The position numbers and the translations under genes are program-made. From contig JAXLRI010000009.1 of assembly GCA_046331175.1 (NCBI GenBank), positions 62,001 through 126,000 of the forward strand: a stretch of DNA of 64,000 nucleotides, written 5' to 3'. Shown here in pieces: positions 1 through 9,081 of this stretch. Numbering within the stretch: position 1 is the stretch's first letter; every line of letters starts with the position of its first letter. Below the pieces are notes generated by a model that saw only the letters and a list, made by a program, of their open reading frames with translations, searched no databases and was not told the DNA's origin. The stretch is from JAWKIW01 sp046331175 (GTDB lineage Bacteria > Actinomycetota > Acidimicrobiia > Acidimicrobiales > Acidimicrobilacustridaceae).

Positions 1-633
1 CCGGGCGCCGTGCACCGGGTTCACCGCTGCGAACACCCCCGGACGCTGCACGACCTGCAGGGCGCCGAGCACGGCGATGGTGGCGAACCACACGACCATG
101 ACCGGACCGAACACCCGGCCGATCGACGCCGTACCGCGGCGCTGGACGAGGAACAGACCGATCAGGATGGCGACCGCCGCCGGCACGACGAACCGCTGCG
201 TGTCGGGCACGGCGACCGCGGTGCCCTCCACCGCGGCCAGCACGGAGATGGCGGGCGTGATGACACCGTCGCCGTAGAGGAGCGCGGCGCCGAAGAGGCC
301 CAGGATGACGATGACCCACCGCAGTCCGCGCGTGGGCTGCTCCTTGGGGGTGACGAGCGCGCTGAGCGCCAGGATGCCGCCCTCGCCCTCGTTGTCGGCG
401 CGCATCACGTTGGTGAGGTACTTGAGCGAGATCACGAGCAGCAGCGACCAGAACATCAACGACAAGAGCCCGAGGATGTTGTCCTCGTTCACCTCGATGG
501 GGTGGCCCCCGACGAAGGCCTCGCGCATGGCGAACAGCGGGTTCGTGCCGATGTCGCCGTAGACGACGCCCAGGGCTCCGAGCGTGAGCATGGCCTTCGG
601 CGTCGCCGAACGGCGCCTGGTCGAGTCGTTCAC
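1..633 (-). CDS. kup: Kup-family potassium uptake protein, N-terminal part (runs off window)
   Basis: Low-affinity K+/H+ symporter of the KUP/HAK/KT family in the cytoplasmic membrane. The 211 visible codons begin with a short basic tail followed by the family signature GVVYGDIGTNPLFAM in the first transmembrane helix. Further family blocks follow: MRADNEGEGGILAL, the LLYGDGVITPAISVL helix and the VFGPVMVVWF helix. The GTG start was chosen because a GGAGG lies 5 nt upstream and places about 15 residues before the first helix, normal for Kup; an internal ATG 14 codons later is an alternative. The C-terminal half lies outside the window. Confidence 0.93.
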   Translation of the reverse strand, partial: MNDSTRRRSATPKAMLTLGALGVVYGDIGTNPLFAMREAFVGGHPIEVNEDNILGLLSLMFWSLLLVISLKYLTNVMRADNEGEGGILALSALVTPKEQPTRGLRWVIVILGLFGAALLYGDGVITPAISVLAAVEGTAVAVPDTQRFVVPAAVAILIGLFLVQRRGTASIGRVFGPVMVVWFATIAVLGALQVVQRPGVFAAVNPVHGAR

Positions 634-741
634 CGCCGCCTCCGGCTCGGGTGGCGGCGACCCTACCCAGGTCGCCCGGGTCCTGCCGGGGACCGTGCCA
701 CCGGCTGGGCCGGCGGCACGGCGCCGACCGGTCGGCTACAG

Positions 742-760
742 GACATTCTCTAAGAGTGTC
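742..760. promoter_or_regulatory. Imperfect palindrome, candidate operator between kup and the amidohydrolase
   Basis: GACATTCTCTAAGAGTGTC is an inverted repeat with seven of nine arm positions paired, unusually A+T-rich for its surroundings. It sits in the divergent kup/amidohydrolase gap just before a possible -35 (TTGCCA, 761-766) for the rightward gene. Size and symmetry suit a TetR- or GntR-like dimer; no cognate regulator is adjacent. Confidence 0.4.
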
Positions 761-826
761 TTGCCATGCTGCGATCGCGGTGGTAGTCCTGGGGGCACGC
801 CATCGCGCCCGACGAAAGGTCCCCCC

Positions 827-1996
827 GTGTCCCGAGTGCTGATCGTCTCGTCCGACTGCCACGCCGGCCTGCCCGACGGGCGCTACCGCGACTACCTCGA
901 CGAGGACTTCCGCGAGGCGTACGACCGCCAGCTGGCCCGCCTCCGCGAGCAAGGCGACAAGCTGCGGGCCCAGGTGTCGCAGTTCCTCGACGAGCGCGAG
1001 GAGGAGCTGGCCGAGGGCCTCACCGGCGCGTGGGACTCGGCCCAGCGCACCAAGGAGCTCGACGCCGACGGCATCACCGCCGAGGTGCTGTTCCCCGACG
1101 GCACCACCGGGGGCAACGCCCCGCCGTTCGGCGCCGGCCTCGCCCCCCACGCCGGCGCCCGCCCCGAGCGGCTGCTGGCCGGCGCCCGGGCCCACAACCG
1201 CTGGCTGGCCGAGTTCTGCGCCGACGAGCCGCTGCGCCGCATCGGCCTGGCCATCATCCCGACGGTCGAGGACGTCGACACCGCGGTGGCCGAGGCCCAT
1301 TGGGCCAAGGAGAACGGGCTCGGCGGCGTGCTCATCCCGTCGGTCTGGAACGAGCGGCCGCCCTACAACGACCCGGTGTACGACCCGTTCTGGGGCACCT
1401 GCCAGGAGCTGGAGCTGCCGGTGCACACCCACTCGGGCGCGGTCGGCGACTTCGGCGGGTGGGACCTGCCGGGTGCCGCCGGCATCTTCACCACCGAGGC
1501 GGCCTGGTGGGCGTCCCGGCCGGTGTGGCACCTCATCTGGGGCGGCGTGTTCGAGCGGTTCCCCGAGATGCGCTTCTGCGTCACCGAGAACGGCGCCTGG
1601 TGGGTGCCCGAGATGGTCCAGCGCATGGACATGAAGTACGAGGGCAGCCACGCCACCGAGCGCTTCGGCGACGCCTTCACCCGCCACCTGCCGCTGAAGC
1701 CGAGCGAGTACTTCGCCCGCAACGTGCGCATCGGCGCCTCGGTCATGGCCCGCAAGGAAGTCGCCCTGCGCCACGAGATCGGCGTGGGCGTCCTCATGTG
1801 GGGCAACGACTACCCCCACCACGAGGGCACCTGGCCCCACACGGTCGAGGCCATGGAGTCCACCTTCGTCGACGTGCCCGAGGACGAGGCCCGCGCCATG
1901 GTCGGCCTCACCGCCGCCGAGACCTACCGCCTCGACCTCGACGCCCTGGCCCCCATCGTCGAGCGGGTCGGCCCCGCGTCCGTCGGCGTCACCTGA
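827..1996 (+). CDS. Amidohydrolase family protein (PF04909, ACMSD-like TIM barrel)
   Basis: Predicted cytosolic metal-dependent hydrolase or decarboxylase of the amidohydrolase_2 family, 389 aa. Metal-ligand motifs are visible in order: DCH at residues 10-12 after the first strand, an HTH triplet near residue 200 (PVHTHSG), and GND near residue 328 followed by YPHHEG, typical of this family in Actinobacteria. The GTG start has GAAAGG seven bases upstream and puts the DxH motif at the expected N-terminal position; the longer upstream reading frame has no homology. The substrate cannot be read from sequence. Homologues often occur with aromatic or steroid catabolism genes, but none of these is adjacent. 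Confidence 0.88.
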   Translation: MSRVLIVSSDCHAGLPDGRYRDYLDEDFREAYDRQLARLREQGDKLRAQVSQFLDEREEELAEGLTGAWDSAQRTKELDADGITAEVLFPDGTTGGNAPPFGAGLAPHAGARPERLLAGARAHNRWLAEFCADEPLRRIGLAIIPTVEDVDTAVAEAHWAKENGLGGVLIPSVWNERPPYNDPVYDPFWGTCQELELPVHTHSGAVGDFGGWDLPGAAGIFTTEAAWWASRPVWHLIWGGVFERFPEMRFCVTENGAWWVPEMVQRMDMKYEGSHATERFGDAFTRHLPLKPSEYFARNVRIGASVMARKEVALRHEIGVGVLMWGNDYPHHEGTWPHTVEAMESTFVDVPEDEARAMVGLTAAETYRLDLDALAPIVERVGPASVGVT

Positions 1997-2064
1997 CGAG
2001 TCGCCCGTCGCCTGGCCGGCAGCGTCGCTCCGAAACCGGTCGCCGACTCGGACACCGCGGCCCG

Positions 2065-2070
2065 TAGGGT
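2065..2070 (+). promoter_or_regulatory. -10 box TAGGGT for a leaderless GTG start
   Basis: TAGGGT followed by 7 nt and the GTG of the next gene. Transcription should begin at or within a base or two of the start codon. Confidence 0.55.
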
Positions 2071-2077
2071 CGTCGGC

Positions 2078-2584
2078 GTGGAGGTGGTGTTCCGCAAGCA
2101 CGAGGACAACGGCCGCCGGGCCTGCTCGTGGGAGGCCACGCGGGCCAAGCGCACTCGCGTCCCCGGGCCCTACATGGCGGTCGGCCGCGACCTGCCCCAC
2201 GACCTCGGCCAGTACGTCGTCGAGGCGGCGACCGGCTACCGGCTCGGCTTCTGGGGCCTGCTCGACCAGGGCGCCACCTACCGCAGCACCGGGCGCCGCC
2301 GCACCCAGCCCGGCCGGGCCGTCATCGCCGAGCACCGGTCCGAGCTGGACGCCTCCGAGGAGCTGGCCGGCCTCCACCTCGCGGCGTGGAAGCGGGGCGA
2401 CGACACCGCCGTCACCCGCGCCCTCGACACGGCCATGGACCAGTGGCGCTCGCTCGGCGACGGCGGCACGATCGCCTTCACCTGGCCGTCGCCCCACGGC
2501 ACCGTCACCGACCCGGGCCGGGCGATCTACCGAGCACGCGACGATCAGGCCGGCGACCGCCCGGCGGCGGGCCGGTCGCGCTAG
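2078..2584 (+). CDS. Conserved-looking hypothetical protein, 168 aa
   Basis: I do not recognise a family. The protein is cytosolic, with no signal peptide or membrane helix. It starts with a compact segment (EVVFRKHEDNGRRACSWEA), has a central Gly/Tyr/Trp-rich part and a charged C-terminus. Codon-position G+C bias is strong, supporting translation. The GTG start has no Shine-Dalgarno but is placed 7 nt after a TAGGGT box, matching the leaderless pattern seen elsewhere in this window. Its stop codon overlaps, on the opposite strand, the stop of a possible 50-codon ORF. Confidence 0.65.
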   Translation: MEVVFRKHEDNGRRACSWEATRAKRTRVPGPYMAVGRDLPHDLGQYVVEAATGYRLGFWGLLDQGATYRSTGRRRTQPGRAVIAEHRSELDASEELAGLHLAAWKRGDDTAVTRALDTAMDQWRSLGDGGTIAFTWPSPHGTVTDPGRAIYRARDDQAGDRPAAGRSR

Positions 2585-2733
2585 CCCGTGAAGGCTGGGC
2601 ACCTGCCGGCAGGGGCACCGCCGGCGGGCACGGGCACCTGCCAGCTGGGCACCGCCGTCGCCATCGGCACCACGGTCACGGCGGCGGCACGTTCCAACCG
2701 ATCACCCGCCAACCGTCGTGCGCGCATCACGGA
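2581..2733 (-). CDS. Possible small ORF (50 aa) ending in PAFTG
   Basis: A short ATG-initiated frame lies between the converging ends of the hypothetical protein and the alpha/beta hydrolase. The product has a basic N-terminus (MRARRLAGDRLERAAA), a hydrophobic/Val-Pro stretch and the terminus CPAFTG directly before TAG. That terminus resembles the VTPAFTG ends of two large secreted proteins in this window. No Shine-Dalgarno is evident and G/C-rich direct repeats run through it, so it may be fortuitous. It is in the same frame as the neighbouring hydrolase but separated from it by that gene's TAG stop. Confidence 0.25.
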   Translation of the reverse strand, partial: SVMRARRLAGDRLERAAAVTVVPMATAVPSWQVPVPAGGAPAGRCPAFTG

Positions 2734-2784
2734 TCCCCTCGTCACCTCAGGACCGCTCGTCGTCGAGCGGACCGTGGTCGGTCG

Positions 2785-3672
2785 CTAGGCCTTGTCCTGC
2801 ACCCAGCCGATCACGTCGGCGGTGACCTCGTCGCGGTTGGTCTCGTTGAGCAGCTCGTGGCGGGCGTCGGGGTACAGCGTGAGGTCGGTGGCCACGCCCT
2901 GGGCCCGCAGCGCCTCGGCCAGCCCCGTGGGGTGGGCGCCGTTCTCGGCGGCAGAGTCCTTGTCGCCGGCGATCACGAGGACCGGCACCGTGATCGAGCC
3001 CAGGGCGTCGCGAGCCGGGGCCACCACGGCGAAGAGGTCGATGAGGTAGCCGTAGGTGAGGGGGTTCTCGTCACCGCAGAGCGGGTCGGCGATGTAGCGG
3101 TCGACCTCGGCCTCGTCGCGGCTGAGCCAGTCGAACCCGGTGCGACCCGGCTCGAACGGCGCGTTGTTCGACGCCAGCAGGTCCGACGCCGGCGCGTCGC
3201 GCAGGCCGGCCTCGGCCAGGCCGCCGAGCAGCTCGCCCAGCCCGGCCACGCCGTTCACGTCGACGGGGAACCCGCAGAGCACGGCGGCGGTGAGGTCGGC
3301 GGAGTGCTGCACGACGTAGGCGAGGCCGATCACCGCGCCGAGGGAGTGGCCGAAGAGGACGACCGGCACGTCGGCGCCGAGCTCGGCCAGGGCCATCGCC
3401 CGCAGCTCGTCGAGGTCGTCGACCACGGCCTGGCCGGCGCCCGGCCCCATGATCCCGGCGCCGGTGGCAGCGCCGGTGCGGCCGTGGCCGCGGTGGTCGA
3501 TGGCGACGACGGCGTAGCCCGCTCCGTTGAGGGCGGTGGCGAAGCGGTCGTAGCGGCCGCTGTGCTCGGAGGCGCCGTGGGAGATCACGACCAGCCCGGC
3601 GGGGTCGTCGACCAGCCACCAGCGGGAGAAGACCTCCACCCCGTGCGCGTCGACGAACGTGCGCTCCTGCAT
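2785..3672 (-). CDS. Alpha/beta hydrolase, monoacylglycerol lipase/lysophospholipase type
   Basis: Serine hydrolase of 295 aa resembling the Hydrolase_4 (lysophospholipase, monoglyceride lipase) group, acting in the cytosol. The oxyanion motif HGASEHSGRY (32-41) and the nucleophile elbow GHSLG with Ser110 are present, then AGDKDS (Asp239 likely) and RHE (His272) complete the triad. The ATG start has GGAGG eight bases upstream. A very long reading frame continues upstream in this frame across the antiporter gene, but that part is antisense shadow. The likely substrate is a monoacylglycerol or lysolipid, by family only. Confidence 0.9.
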   Translation of the reverse strand: MQERTFVDAHGVEVFSRWWLVDDPAGLVVISHGASEHSGRYDRFATALNGAGYAVVAIDHRGHGRTGAATGAGIMGPGAGQAVVDDLDELRAMALAELGADVPVVLFGHSLGAVIGLAYVVQHSADLTAAVLCGFPVDVNGVAGLGELLGGLAEAGLRDAPASDLLASNNAPFEPGRTGFDWLSRDEAEVDRYIADPLCGDENPLTYGYLIDLFAVVAPARDALGSITVPVLVIAGDKDSAAENGAHPTGLAEALRAQGVATDLTLYPDARHELLNETNRDEVTADVIGWVQDKA

Positions 3673-3761
3673 CCCCTGACCTCCATCCCCGCGCGGACTC
3701 TGCGCCGGCGATGGTAGGTCGGGCCGGGCGCCGCCACGGCGCTGAGGCACCACCGGCCCAT

Positions 3762-3851
3762 GGACCGCCCCGCCACGGACCGCCCCGCCTCGGACCGACC
3801 CGACCCTGCGGCGGCCCCGACCCCGCCTCGGAGGCCCCGACCCTGCGGCGG
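3762..3851. repeat. Short G+C-rich direct repeats
   Basis: Two copies of GGACCGCCCCGCC (3762-3774 and 3777-3789) and two copies of CCGACCCTGCGGCGG (3800-3814 and 3837-3851) fill the gap upstream of the antiporter. They look like local slippage duplications; no function is apparent. Confidence 0.5.
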
Positions 3852-3867
3852 GCAGTGGTCGCCGTCG

Positions 3868-3873
3868 TAGGAT
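3868..3873 (+). promoter_or_regulatory. -10 box TAGGAT for leaderless antiporter gene
   Basis: TAGGAT then exactly 6 nt to the ATG; no Shine-Dalgarno between them. Confidence 0.6.
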
Positions 3874-3879
3874 CCGGCG

Positions 3880-5289
<1,410 letters not shown>

Positions 5290-5298
5290 CGGCGAGCG

Positions 5299-6417
5299 TC
5301 AGGGGCAGCCGGCCACCGCGTGCACCGGTGCCGGGCCGGGCGTCGAGGACGGCGAACTCGTCGAGGACGGCGAGCTCGGCGGCGCGGTCGGCGCCGAGCC
5401 GTCGAGGAACGCCGACGCGGCCAACGCCGAGCCGGGCGTGGCGGCGAGGGCGGCGACCCCGCCGGGCTCGACGGTGGCCGTGGTGTCGAGCGCGGCGCCG
5501 GCGATGTGCGACGGATCGAGCGCCCGGAGGTCCTGCACCAGGCCCACGAGGTCGGCTCGCGACCACGAGGCATCGATCGTGACGTGCTGCAGGACCCGGT
5601 CGACCGCCGACACCACGTCGACCGGGTTGGTCGAGGCGGCCAGCCGGGCGAGCAGCGCCGCCGCGACCTCGCGGCCGCGGGCCATGCGTCCGAGGTCGCT
5701 CGTGGGGTCCTCGACCCATCGACCCGCGGCGTCGCGCCACTCGAGGTGGCGGGCCCGCAGGTAGGCACGGGCCTGGCTGCCGTCGACGACCTGGCACCCC
5801 GGTGCGAGCTGGAAGCCAGACGCGGTGTCGCGGACCTCGGTCGTGCTCCGGAGGGGAACACCGCCGACGGCGTCGACCGCGCCGGCGATCCCGGCGAGGT
5901 CGACCTCGGCGTAGTGGTCGATCCTCGTCCCGGTCACCGAGGCGACGTCGTCGAGGAGCGCCTGGGGACCGGCGTCGCCGAGCACCTGGTCGAGCCGGAC
6001 GCCCGAACCGTCGGCCCGGGTCAGCCACAGGTCCCGCGGCACCGACAGCAACCGCACCGAGGAGGTCCGCGGGTCGAGTCGGACCACCAGGAGCGAATCG
6101 GTGAGCCCCCGCGCGGGGCGGGAGGCGTCAGCGGGCACCCCCTCGATCCCCCGGTCGGTGCCGACCAGCAGGACGGTGACCGGCCCGGCCCCGACCGAGG
6201 GCGGGGTGCCGACGTCGACCTGGACCCGGTCCACCGACGCCAGGCGTCGGTCGACCAGGCCGAGACCGGCCCCGACCACGGCGACGACCACCGCGATCGA
6301 GGCGAGCGACTGACCCCACCGACGGTGTCGTCGGCGTCGACCGCCGGACACGAGCACGGGATCGCGCAACGGAGCCAGGTCGGGCGGATGGGGATCGTCG
6401 AGGTGGTCGAACATCAT
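5299..6417 (-). CDS. LytR-CpsA-Psr (LCP) family membrane protein paired with a sigma factor
   Basis: Predicted phosphotransferase attaching undecaprenyl-linked glycopolymers to peptidoglycan, or a regulatory relative, 372 aa. The order is a 35-residue cytosolic basic tail, one transmembrane helix (about 38-57) and an extracellular LCP domain with LLVGTDRG, TDSLLVVRLDP and the arginine-bearing SVPRDLW block. A low-complexity Ser/Pro tail ends the protein. The start is set by a 4-nt ATGA overlap with the upstream sigma gene, implying translational coupling. No separate anti-sigma gene follows, so the cytosolic tail might contact the sigma factor (inference). Confidence 0.88.
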   Translation of the reverse strand: MMFDHLDDPHPPDLAPLRDPVLVSGGRRRRHRRWGQSLASIAVVVAVVGAGLGLVDRRLASVDRVQVDVGTPPSVGAGPVTVLLVGTDRGIEGVPADASRPARGLTDSLLVVRLDPRTSSVRLLSVPRDLWLTRADGSGVRLDQVLGDAGPQALLDDVASVTGTRIDHYAEVDLAGIAGAVDAVGGVPLRSTTEVRDTASGFQLAPGCQVVDGSQARAYLRARHLEWRDAAGRWVEDPTSDLGRMARGREVAAALLARLAASTNPVDVVSAVDRVLQHVTIDASWSRADLVGLVQDLRALDPSHIAGAALDTTATVEPGGVAALAATPGSALAASAFLDGSAPTAPPSSPSSTSSPSSTPGPAPVHAVAGCP

Positions 6418-6986
6418 CGGGCTCCTTCGGGCGAGGTCGCCGGCGGGTGGACCGCGGCGACGGGGGCCGGTCGGATCGGATCGGCTTCGGGATCGGCCGC
6501 GGGATCGACGCCGTGGTCGAGGGCCAGGCGCAGCGCGGCCAGACCACGGTGGGCGTGGCGCTTGACCGATCCCACCGAGCAGCCGAGGAGCTCGGCGACC
6601 TCGGCCTCGGACCGATCGGCGAGGTGGCGCAGCACCACGACCTCCCGCTGGCGGCGAGGGAGGGCAGCGAGGCCGGTGACGAGCTCGGCCCGCTGGGCGA
6701 CCACCTCGGCCGCATCGAGCGGCGCCGCCTCGGTGGGACGGGGCGCCCGAGCCGCCACCCCGACCCGGCGGACGCGATCGAGGGCCAGGTTGGCCGCGAC
6801 CCGGCTCACCCAGGCCGGCGCGTAGCCCCGGACGCGGGACCACCGGCTGAACGCTCGGGTCAGGGCCTCCTGGGCGATGTCACGGGCCTCCTCGCGATCG
6901 CCGAGGATGCGGAAGGCGACGCGGTAGGCGAGCGCCACCAGGGCGTCGAACGCCTCGTCGAAGTCGGCCGGTCCGGGATCGCGCAT
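6414..6986 (-). CDS. RNA polymerase sigma factor, SigE-like ECF family
   Basis: ECF sigma-70 factor of 190 aa. Region 2 is visible at about 18-75 (AYRVAFRILGDREEARDIAQ, then AFSRW and ANLALDRVRR), and region 4 at about 110-160 (LPRRQREVVVLRHL and the recognition helix region ELLGCSVGSVKRHAHRGL). A Pro/Ala-rich 25-residue tail follows. The gene overlaps the LCP-protein start by ATGA. A CAACC-N16-CGTTGAC element just upstream looks like an ECF promoter, suggesting autoregulation. A second sigma/membrane pair of the same design lies 1.5 kb upstream. Confidence 0.93.
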   Translation of the reverse strand: MRDPGPADFDEAFDALVALAYRVAFRILGDREEARDIAQEALTRAFSRWSRVRGYAPAWVSRVAANLALDRVRRVGVAARAPRPTEAAPLDAAEVVAQRAELVTGLAALPRRQREVVVLRHLADRSEAEVAELLGCSVGSVKRHAHRGLAALRLALDHGVDPAADPEADPIRPAPVAAVHPPATSPEGAR

Positions 6987-6994
6987 GCACCCTC

Positions 6995-7022
6995 GTCAAC
7001 GAGTGGCGGACCCTCCAGGTTG
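6995..7022 (-). promoter_or_regulatory. Candidate ECF-type promoter of the first sigma gene
   Basis: CAACC (-35-like) is separated by 16 nt from CGTTGAC (-10-like), ending 8 nt before the ATG. The same element, with the same spacing to its start codon within one base, precedes the second sigma gene. Confidence 0.5.
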
Positions 7023-7084
7023 ACCTGCGCTCGAGATCGGCGCGCGGTGAGCCCACCGGCCGTGATCGACGAGGCCCGCGACGC

Positions 7085-8470
7085 TCAGCTTCCGGCCGGC
7101 CGGCCCAGGCCGCGTGGATGGCAGGACGGATCGGCGAAGGCGTCGCAGCCGAACCGTCGGACCCGCTCGGCGTGGGCGTCGAAGGTGGGGTCTTCGGCCA
7201 GGGGGACGAACCCCAGCTGGCTGTACGCGTACCCGACGACGGACCCGTCAGGGCGGTCGTAGATGGGGGTTCGCCCCGGAGTCGAGGCAGGATCGCCGCT
7301 GTGCGCCCACCCCTGCGCCTGCGGCACGACGACCCCCGGGTGGAGAGCGTCATCTCCCCCGTACGGCACCCAGCTGCCCGGCGGGCCGGGGGTCCAGTCC
7401 GGCCTGGCGTCGTCGGGGATGGAGTCGGCCGGCGCGCCGGTCGGGATCGACGACGTCGGCACGGCCGTCGAGGACGAGCCGCCGCCGGCGGCGGCGGCCC
7501 GACGGTAGGCGTCGAGCACCGCGGGGCCGAGCCATCGCTCGACGACCGCTGTTGCCGTGGCGTTGGTGAGGTGGACCCCGTCGGGACGCAGCGACGGGTC
7601 GCCAGCCGTCGCCAGCCAGCCGGCCAGGTCGACCACCGCCACCGGCGCACCCGGCCGCCGAGCCGGCAGCTGGGCCACCACCTCGCGGTACCGCGCCGCC
7701 CGGGCCGGATCGCCGGCCGGCCCCCGGTCGACCCCGGGGACCGCAGCGATCGACGGCAGGGTGAGCCACACGGCCGTGGCCCCCCGGCTGGTGATGGCGT
7801 CGGTGACCTCGAGCATGCGGCGCTGGAGCGCGACGTCGACCTCGGGCGAGCCCACCGACTGCCAGACCGGGACGTCGGATGAGAGCTGGAGGTCGTCCAG
7901 GTCGTTCTCGCCGATCAGCACCACGGCGACGTCGGGCGTGGCGGCGTCGAGGGCGCGGGCCCACGCCGCCGGCAGGTCTCGGCACTCGTCGGGGACGGCC
8001 GAGCTGGAGCCCCCGTGCGGATCGGCGCGTGCGGCGGCCAGGACCAGACCACACCCCATCCGGGTGTCCCCGGGGACCACCGTGATCGCCCCGCTCGACT
8101 CGGCCCACCGCGAGAACCCGAGGCCGGCCATCAGCGCGCCGGCATCGCCGAAGATCGCCACTCGCGGATGCTCGGCGAGCGGGCGGCGCGGGTCGGAGGC
8201 CGCTGCGTCAGTGGTCGTCGAACCGGGTCCGGGCGGCGGGGCCACGACCACCCGGTCCTCGCGGCCGGCGGCGCCGAGGGCGACGACTGCCGCCAGCACG
8301 ACCGCGAACACCACCGCGACCGAGGCCCCCATCCGCTCCCGCCGGCGGCGCCGACGCCGCGCCCCCAACCGGGCCGTCACGCCTGGGAGCAGGTCGCCGC
8401 GGGGCTCGACGCGATCGGCGGCTTCACCGAGCACCCGACCCAGGTCGGCCTCGAGCTGATCGGTGGTCAT
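7085..8470 (-). CDS. Membrane-anchored SGNH-like protein lacking the catalytic Ser, sigma-factor partner
   Basis: A 461-aa protein with a cytosolic N-terminus (a DLLPGVTARLGARRRRRRR-like basic stretch at 27-46), one transmembrane helix (about 47-68) and an extracellular domain with SGNH/GDSL-type blocks. Block I reads IFGDAGALMAG instead of GDS, so the expected nucleophile is Ala110. A GEND block III and a DGVH block V (Asp-x-x-His) are kept. The last 130 residues are Ser/Pro-rich and then a compact segment of unknown fold. It starts in an ATGA overlap with the sigma gene and may be its membrane partner (inference from context). Confidence 0.72.
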   Translation of the reverse strand: MTTDQLEADLGRVLGEAADRVEPRGDLLPGVTARLGARRRRRRRERMGASVAVVFAVVLAAVVALGAAGREDRVVVAPPPGPGSTTTDAAASDPRRPLAEHPRVAIFGDAGALMAGLGFSRWAESSGAITVVPGDTRMGCGLVLAAARADPHGGSSSAVPDECRDLPAAWARALDAATPDVAVVLIGENDLDDLQLSSDVPVWQSVGSPEVDVALQRRMLEVTDAITSRGATAVWLTLPSIAAVPGVDRGPAGDPARAARYREVVAQLPARRPGAPVAVVDLAGWLATAGDPSLRPDGVHLTNATATAVVERWLGPAVLDAYRRAAAAGGGSSSTAVPTSSIPTGAPADSIPDDARPDWTPGPPGSWVPYGGDDALHPGVVVPQAQGWAHSGDPASTPGRTPIYDRPDGSVVGYAYSQLGFVPLAEDPTFDAHAERVRRFGCDAFADPSCHPRGLGRPAGS

Positions 8471-8982
8471 GGCTCGATCACCCCCCGCAGGGTCGCCAGC
8501 GCTCGGTGGTGGAGGCTCTTCACCGTGCCCTCGGGCCAGCCGGTGCAGGCCGCGACCTCGTGGCTGCGCAGCCCCTGGTAGTAGCGCAGCACCACCACGA
8601 TCCGCTGCTTGGGTGGCAGCGCCTGCACGGCGTCGAGGAGGTACTCGTCGGCGGCCGCCACGGCGGGGACCGGATCGGCGAGCGGCACGGACCGCCGCCG
8701 ACGGCGACGGCGCAGCACGTCGTAGCAGCCGTTGACGACGCACCGCCGGAGGTAGGCACCGGGCTCGCGGACCCGGTCCCACCGCTCGACCAGCGTCGCA
8801 TAGGCGCTTTGCACGACGTCCTCGGCCTCCTCGACGTCGCCGAGCAGCAGGTAGCCCAGTCGCACCATCGGCCCGTGCTCCTCCCGGAACGCGGCGACGA
8901 CCTGCGCGGCGTCGACCGGATCGGTCCCGGCCCTCGTCGACGCCGGGACACCCGCAGGCAGCGCCAGCTCTCCCTCGCTCAT
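8467..8982 (-). CDS. RNA polymerase sigma factor, SigE-like ECF family (second copy)
   Basis: ECF sigma factor of 171 aa. Region 2 (FREEHGPMVRLGYLLLGDVE through YDVLRRRRRRR) and region 4 (LPPKQRIVVVLRYYQGLRSH through WPEGTVKSLHHRAL) are clear. The ATG start was preferred over a GTG 16 codons upstream because it keeps the same distance to the CAACC-N16-CGT promoter-like element as in the other sigma gene, and because GGGG precedes it. The stop overlaps the SGNH-like gene by ATGA. It is paralogous in layout to the sigma/LCP pair downstream, likely an old duplication of a signalling module. Confidence 0.9.
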   Translation of the reverse strand: MSEGELALPAGVPASTRAGTDPVDAAQVVAAFREEHGPMVRLGYLLLGDVEEAEDVVQSAYATLVERWDRVREPGAYLRRCVVNGCYDVLRRRRRRRSVPLADPVPAVAAADEYLLDAVQALPPKQRIVVVLRYYQGLRSHEVAACTGWPEGTVKSLHHRALATLRGVIEP

Positions 8983-8989
8983 CTGCCCC

Positions 8990-9017
8990 AACGACGTCGG
9001 CCGGAGCGGTCCGGTTG
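8990..9017 (-). promoter_or_regulatory. Candidate ECF-type promoter of the second sigma gene
   Basis: CAACC, 16 nt, then CGTCGTT, ending 7 nt before the ATG. It shares spacing and position with the element upstream of the first sigma gene. Confidence 0.5.
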
Positions 9018-9081
9018 CAGGGAATCCCACGACGACTGCGACTCGTCGATCCCCGGCCCGCCACCACCCGCCCGGACGACG

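Noticed and set aside
9028..9030. GTG start 16 codons upstream for the second sigma factor
   Set aside because: It lies upstream of the putative -35 element and lacks a Shine-Dalgarno; the ATG keeps the promoter spacing found in the paralogous gene.
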